Notes under the pieces: generated by a model
Seen by the model: only the letters and a program-made list of their open reading frames with translations
Database searches by the model: none
Told to the model about the DNA's origin: nothing
Translations under genes and position numbers: made by a program
From: Streptomyces goshikiensis
GTDB lineage: Bacteria > Actinomycetota > Actinomycetes > Streptomycetales > Streptomycetaceae
Assembly (NCBI RefSeq): GCF_014650555.1
Contig: NZ_BMVE01000009.1
Location: 124,001 to 188,000, forward strand
Length of the DNA stretch: 64,000 nucleotides
Reading direction: 5' to 3'
Part shown: one piece after another, positions 60,532 to 64,000 of the stretch
Layout of the letters: the number at the start of each line of letters is the position of its first letter
Position numbering within the stretch: position 1 is the stretch's first letter

Positions 60532-60819
60532 TCAGGGTGTCCACTCCCAAGGGTCGGCCTCGACCGCACCCCCGCCCCTGTACGGGACACCGCTGACCTG
60601 GGTGCGTAGGCCCCCCTGCGCACGGCGGATGTTGTCGGCCCGCAGTCCCGCACTGTCCAGGGTGACGTCGAAGAGGACTTCCTCGCCCTGACGCAGCCGG
60701 CCGTCCCTCCCATGGATCGCCGAGGCTTCCGCCCGGATGTCAGGACCGGCGCCCTCCTGGCTGATGAGACCGATGCCCCGGCCCAGGTCGAACCACTTCA
60801 CGACACCGCAGGGCGACAC
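60532..60819 (-). CDS. Degenerate cold-shock-domain protein
   Basis: GTG 60819 gives 95 residues. The CSD outline is kept (GVVKWFDLGRGIGLISQEGAGPDIRAEASAI, GEEVLFDVTLDSAGLRADNIRRAQ). However, RNP1 has lost its aromatic residues (usually KGFGFI, here RGIGLI) and RNP2 is not VFVHF, so nucleic-acid stacking is probably impaired. The tail is short and acidic. It could be a regulator that has lost RNA binding or a protein under relaxed selection. Confidence 0.65.
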   Translation of the reverse strand: MSPCGVVKWFDLGRGIGLISQEGAGPDIRAEASAIHGRDGRLRQGEEVLFDVTLDSAGLRADNIRRAQGGLRTQVSGVPYRGGGAVEADPWEWTP

Positions 60820-61255
60820 GCTTCCCCACTCCGCTCTGATCGGATTCAGAAGGCGACACTGTCCGCCCGATCCCCACCGGTGGGGAGGGCGTGTGCGGGG
60901 GCGTGAGGCAGCACGCCCCAGCGTGACCGCACTCGCCGGGCGCCGTGCCCTCGCTCCCGCGCGGCGACCGGGCGTGGCCGGAACGTTCGCCCGCTCCCGT
61001 CGGACCGGGCGCTGAGCGGCCGCGTCAGCATGAGGCGTCAACGCTCAGCCCGTGCTGGTCACACAGGTTGCCGAATGCTGCGCCCTTTCCCGCGGGGTGC
61101 CGCTCGGCCGCGGCTATGGTCGGGGCAGTCCGCGCCGATCAGGCGTGCGCGGGCGAGGCCCGGTGCCAGCAGCGCTCTGGCGGAAGTAACACCGGGCCGC
61201 CCCACTACCCCCTGCAAGCGAGGTCCCCCGCGCGTGGGCCGGTCGGAGTTCCTCA
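60820..61255. other. 436-bp intergenic region with a 16-bp perfect palindrome
   Basis: The palindrome TCCCCACCGGTGGGGA (60871-60886) lies 52-67 bp upstream of the cold-shock-like start and is a good operator candidate. No gene or RNA is supported in the rest of the region. Confidence 0.5.
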
Positions 61256-61801
61256 ATGACCCACAGGCCACCACCCCGGTACCCGGTGACGCGCGGCGAG
61301 GGCCGTACCACCCCCGAGTGGCGTCAGGTGCCCGGGACTTCGAGGCGCCTGCTGCCCACGCCGGCGCCCACGCCCACGCCGGCGCCACCGCTGAGCGGCG
61401 CCCCCATCGCCCTGTACGACCCCGAGGGACACCTCGACCGCGAACTCCCCCTCGACAGGGCGTCCCACGAGAGCATGGTCAAGGCCGTGCTCGGCTGGCC
61501 CGCCGACCCCGGCCTGCGCCCCGCGGACCTCGAACAGATCATCCTGCGGCTGACGGGCGCCGCCCACGTCGTGGCCGACGACATCCGCCACGCCGCCGAA
61601 CAGCTCACCGACGGCCACACCGCCCGCACCCGCGCGGCCGCCGTCCTCGCCGAAGCCTGGCACCGCCTTGCGGCCGACCGGCAGGAAACCGTGGCCTGCG
61701 CACGGGACCGCGCCCGCCTCGTCCGCACCCTCTACGAGCACCTGGACCACCTAGCTCTGGACTTTCCGTCCAGTCTGGACTTACAGTCCAGGCATGGGTG
61801 A
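61256..61801 (+). CDS. DUF6415-like hypothetical protein
   Basis: ATG 61256 gives 181 residues. The first 45 are Pro/Arg-rich. The rest is a helical domain (VKAVLGWPADPGLRPADLEQIILRLTGAAHVVADDIRHAAEQL, ACARDRARLVRTLYEHLDHL) resembling DUF6415 proteins linked to natural-product clusters. Its 3' end contains the operator of the next gene and its stop overlaps that start by 8 bp. Confidence 0.55.
   Translation: MTHRPPPRYPVTRGEGRTTPEWRQVPGTSRRLLPTPAPTPTPAPPLSGAPIALYDPEGHLDRELPLDRASHESMVKAVLGWPADPGLRPADLEQIILRLTGAAHVVADDIRHAAEQLTDGHTARTRAAAVLAEAWHRLAADRQETVACARDRARLVRTLYEHLDHLALDFPSSLDLQSRHG
61757..61791 (+). promoter_or_regulatory. Tandem palindromes on a leaderless promoter (YheO/DauR-type operator)
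   Basis: CTGGAC-N5-GTCCAG occurs twice, at 61757-61773 and 61775-61791, 18 bp apart. TGGACT (61758-61763) and TACAGT (61782-61787) fit -35 and -10 boxes with 18 bp spacing, and the ATG at 61794 lies 6 bases after the -10. Each palindrome covers one promoter element, so a bound regulator would block transcription. Confidence 0.7.
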
Positions 61802-62438
61802 AACAGAAGAGCTCCCCGACCCCCGGATCAGGACGTGGGGCCCGGTGTGCCAGGCGGTCGCGCTGCTGCTCGGCCCGTACGCCGAGGTGGTTCTGCACGA
61901 TCCGGACACCGACCGGGTTCTGGAGATCTGGAACCCGATGACCACCCGTCGCCCGGGCGATCCTTCGATGCTCGGCGAGCTGGACGCGCTCGACCCGTCG
62001 GCGCGTGACGTGTACGGGCCGTACGAGAAGCTGCTGGTGGACGGCCGCCGCCTGTCCTCGGTCAGCGCGGTCCTGCGGGACGCGCGGGGCCGGCCCTCCG
62101 CGGTGCTGTGCGTCAATCTCGACCGCACCCCGCTGGAACAGGCCGCGGCGGTCCTGTCCGCCTTCGGCGCACCGACCGTCCAGCGGCCGGAGCCGCTGTT
62201 CGAAGAGGACTGGTCCGAACGCATCCAGCACATCATCGGATCCCACGTCCGGGAGACGGGCCGCCCCGTCGAACGCATGACGCGCCAGGACCGCCTGACC
62301 GTCCTGGGGCGCCTGGACGAGGCCCGGGTGTTCGCGGTGCGCCGCGCGGCCCCGGTCGTCGCCGGGGCGCTGCGGGTGTCCCGGTCCACCGTCTACGGCC
62401 TGCTGGCCGAGCTCAGAACCCCCAGTGCAAAGGACTGA
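61794..62438 (+). CDS. YheO/DauR-type transcriptional regulator
   Basis: The 214-residue protein has an N-terminal PAS-like YheO domain (AVALLLGPYAEVVLHDPDTDRVLEIWNP, ARDVYGPYEKLLVDGRRLSSVSAVLRDARGRPSAVLCVNLDRTPLE) and a C-terminal HTH_22 (RLTVLGRLDEARVFAVRRAAPVVAGALRVSRSTVYGLLAEL). DauR, the known member, controls D-arginine catabolism with an ornithine-cyclodeaminase-family partner. The same type of partner gene lies two genes downstream here. The ATG is leaderless and the tandem operator covers its promoter. Confidence 0.85.
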   Translation: MGETEELPDPRIRTWGPVCQAVALLLGPYAEVVLHDPDTDRVLEIWNPMTTRRPGDPSMLGELDALDPSARDVYGPYEKLLVDGRRLSSVSAVLRDARGRPSAVLCVNLDRTPLEQAAAVLSAFGAPTVQRPEPLFEEDWSERIQHIIGSHVRETGRPVERMTRQDRLTVLGRLDEARVFAVRRAAPVVAGALRVSRSTVYGLLAELRTPSAKD

Positions 62439-62444
62439 TGCACC

Positions 62445-63578
62445 ATGACCCGGCTGCCCGATTTCCGCCTGGAGACCTACTTCTCGCGGTGGGAGTTCAC
62501 CGCCCGTCATCACCTGACCGCATCCGACGTACAGACCACGACGCTCGGCGAGCTCCTCGCGCTGGCCGACGACAAGGACCGGGACGCCTTCGAGAACCTG
62601 TCCCTGGGCTACACCCAGACGTTCGGCGACCCCGCGCTGCGAGAAGTGATCGCGCAGACGTATGAGCACGCCGACGCCGATGACGTCATCTGCTTCGCGG
62701 GCGCCGAGGAGGCCATCTACCTGGCCATGAACGTCCTGCTCGACGCGGGCGACCACGCGGTGGTGGTGACCCCGAACTACCAGGCCGCCGAAACCGTGCC
62801 GCTGGCACTGTGCGAGGTCACCGGGGTGGCCCTCGACCCGGACCGGGACTGGGCCCTGGACCTCGACGAGGTGGCCGCGGCGATACGACCCAACACCCGC
62901 GTCGTCTCGGTGAACTTCCCCAACAACCCCACCGGCAAGATCATCGACGCCGCCGACTTCGCCGCGCTGGCCCGGCTGTGTGACGAACGGGGCATCCACC
63001 TGTTCAGCGACGAGGTCTACCGCGGTCTGGAGCGCGACCCGGCCCGCGCCCTGCCGCAGGCCACCGACCTCTCCGAGCGCGCCCTGTCCTTGAACGTGAC
63101 CTCCAAGTCCCTGGGGCTGCCCGGGCTCCGGATCGGCTGGATCACCTGCCGCGACCGCGCGCTGCTCTCCCGCCTGGAGCGCGCCAAGCACTACACCACC
63201 ATCTGCAACTCCGCGCCCAGCGAGGTCCTGGCCCGTATCGCGCTCAAAGCTCGCGACACGATCCTGGACCGCAACCGGGGCCGGATCGAAGCCAACCTGC
63301 CGGCCTTCGAGGCGTTCTTCGCCGAGTTCGCGGACGACTTCGAATGGCGGGCCCCGGACGGCGGGTGCGTCGCCTACCCCCGCTACCTCGGCACCGACGG
63401 GGTGGAGTCGTTCTGCATCCGTCTGGTGGAGGAAGCCGGCGTCCTGCTGCTGCCCGCGAGCATCTACCGTTCCGAACTCACCGCCACCCCCACCGACCGG
63501 TTCCGCATCGGCCTCGGCCGACGCAACCCCGAGGAGGGCCTGGACGCCTTCGCCACCTTCCTGCGGGACCGCCGATGA
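62445..63578 (+). CDS. Pyridoxal-phosphate aminotransferase, class I/II
   Basis: The 377-residue protein has a PLP fold: GAEEAIYLAMNVLLDAGDHAVVVTPNYQ, NFPNNPTG (157-164), D189 in FSDEVYRG, the PLP lysine K221 in SKSLGLPGLRIGW, and RFRIGLGRRN near the end. It moves amino groups between an amino acid and a keto acid; substrate unknown. It lies 6 bp after the regulator and overlaps the next gene by 4 bp. Confidence 0.88.
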   Translation: MTRLPDFRLETYFSRWEFTARHHLTASDVQTTTLGELLALADDKDRDAFENLSLGYTQTFGDPALREVIAQTYEHADADDVICFAGAEEAIYLAMNVLLDAGDHAVVVTPNYQAAETVPLALCEVTGVALDPDRDWALDLDEVAAAIRPNTRVVSVNFPNNPTGKIIDAADFAALARLCDERGIHLFSDEVYRGLERDPARALPQATDLSERALSLNVTSKSLGLPGLRIGWITCRDRALLSRLERAKHYTTICNSAPSEVLARIALKARDTILDRNRGRIEANLPAFEAFFAEFADDFEWRAPDGGCVAYPRYLGTDGVESFCIRLVEEAGVLLLPASIYRSELTATPTDRFRIGLGRRNPEEGLDAFATFLRDRR

Positions 63579-64000
63579 CCCTCCCCGTCTTCGACCGGAC
63601 CGCCATCGAAAGAGCGGTCACCACGCAGCTGGTGCTCGACACCGTCCGCGACGCGCTGATCGCCCACGCGGAAGGCCGCACGAGCGTGCCGCCACCGCTG
63701 CACATGGCCTTCCCCGAAGCGGACGGCGACTGCCATGTGAAGGCCGGCTGGATCACCGGCGCCGCCGACTTCACCGTCAAGATCGCGACGGGCTTCTACG
63801 GCAACCCCGTCCTCGGCCTCCCCTCCAACCACGGTCTGGTCTGCGTCGTCAGCGCCCGCACCGGACAGATGCGTGCACTCCTCGACGACGGCGGCCTGCT
63901 CACCGCCTGGCGCACCGCGGCGGCGGGCGCGCTGGTCACCCACGCCATGGCCCGCCCCGACGCCACGACACTGGCCGTCTTCGGCACCGGAGAACAGGCC
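63575..64000 (+). CDS. Ornithine cyclodeaminase/mu-crystallin family protein (5' part; cut by window end)
   Basis: ATG 63575 overlaps the aminotransferase stop. The visible 142 residues show HVKAGWITGAADFTVKIATGFYGNP, SARTGQMRALLDDGGLLTAWRTAAAGALVTHAMARP and the start of the NAD motif AVFGTGEQA. Enzymes of this family are L-arginine/lysine/alanine dehydrogenases or cyclodeaminases. Together with the DauR-type regulator it suggests amino-acid catabolism or synthesis of an unusual amino acid. Confidence 0.85.
   Translation, partial: MTLPVFDRTAIERAVTTQLVLDTVRDALIAHAEGRTSVPPPLHMAFPEADGDCHVKAGWITGAADFTVKIATGFYGNPVLGLPSNHGLVCVVSARTGQMRALLDDGGLLTAWRTAAAGALVTHAMARPDATTLAVFGTGEQA

Overview
The window is high-GC actinobacterial DNA, almost certainly Streptomyces chromosome. 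The signs are strong G/C bias at third codon positions, GTG/TTG starts, leaderless starts, a mycothiol-dependent enzyme, secreted DUF-type proteins, a type I polyketide synthase, and many divergent gene/regulator pairs of the TetR, MarR, HxlR, MerR and YheO families. No rRNA, tRNA, CRISPR array or intact transposase was found.

Layout. 0-33 kb is an accessory 'metabolism plus regulator' region. It holds a mycothiol-dependent isomerase, a decayed IS5-type transposase, a START-like secreted protein, a methyltransferase, a STAS protein, an FMN-split-barrel protein and a PadR remnant. It also holds repressor/enzyme pairs: MarR/Old Yellow Enzyme, TetR/FAD monooxygenase, TetR/amidase, HxlR/enoyl-CoA hydratase and HxlR/NmrA-like reductase. 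Several of these have a clear palindrome between the two genes. Also here are a cardiolipin synthase-like enzyme, CorA, an HTH-NTPase-repeat protein, GlsB and CsbD stress proteins, a three-gene molybdenum hydroxylase operon, a BrkB-like membrane protein, a lysine/alanine-rich histone-like protein and a frameshifted SDR. 34-40 kb is an extracellular block. Three consecutive secreted proteins share the same five-unit FG-GAP repeat domain on three different N-termini (Rpf-like transglycosylase, CHAP amidase, and an unrecognised domain), followed by a secreted lamin-tail protein. 40.3-41.7 kb looks like a collapsed toxin/partner locus.

42-47 kb is a replication module of plasmid or phage type: a DUF2637 membrane protein, a winged-helix initiator-like gene carrying six iteron-like repeats inside its coding sequence, and an overlapping DnaB-type helicase. 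The order initiator (with internal repeats) then helicase recalls phage lambda O-P. No integrase is in view. 48-57.3 kb holds a secreted small protein and then a compact polyketide locus: DUF5988 protein, a mini-ORF coupled to a stand-alone ketosynthase, and a 2105-residue KS-AT-DH-ER-KR-ACP synthase without thioesterase. Copies of a short dispersed repeat lie on both sides of this locus. 58-60.5 kb has two IPT/TIG-repeat proteins without signal peptides and a secreted Ig-like protein. 60.5-64 kb has a degenerate cold-shock-domain protein, a DUF6415-like protein, and an operon of a YheO/DauR-type regulator, an aminotransferase and an ornithine cyclodeaminase-family enzyme (cut by the window end). 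Two tandem palindromes lie exactly on this operon's predicted leaderless promoter.

All functional calls come from reading motifs. No database search was run.
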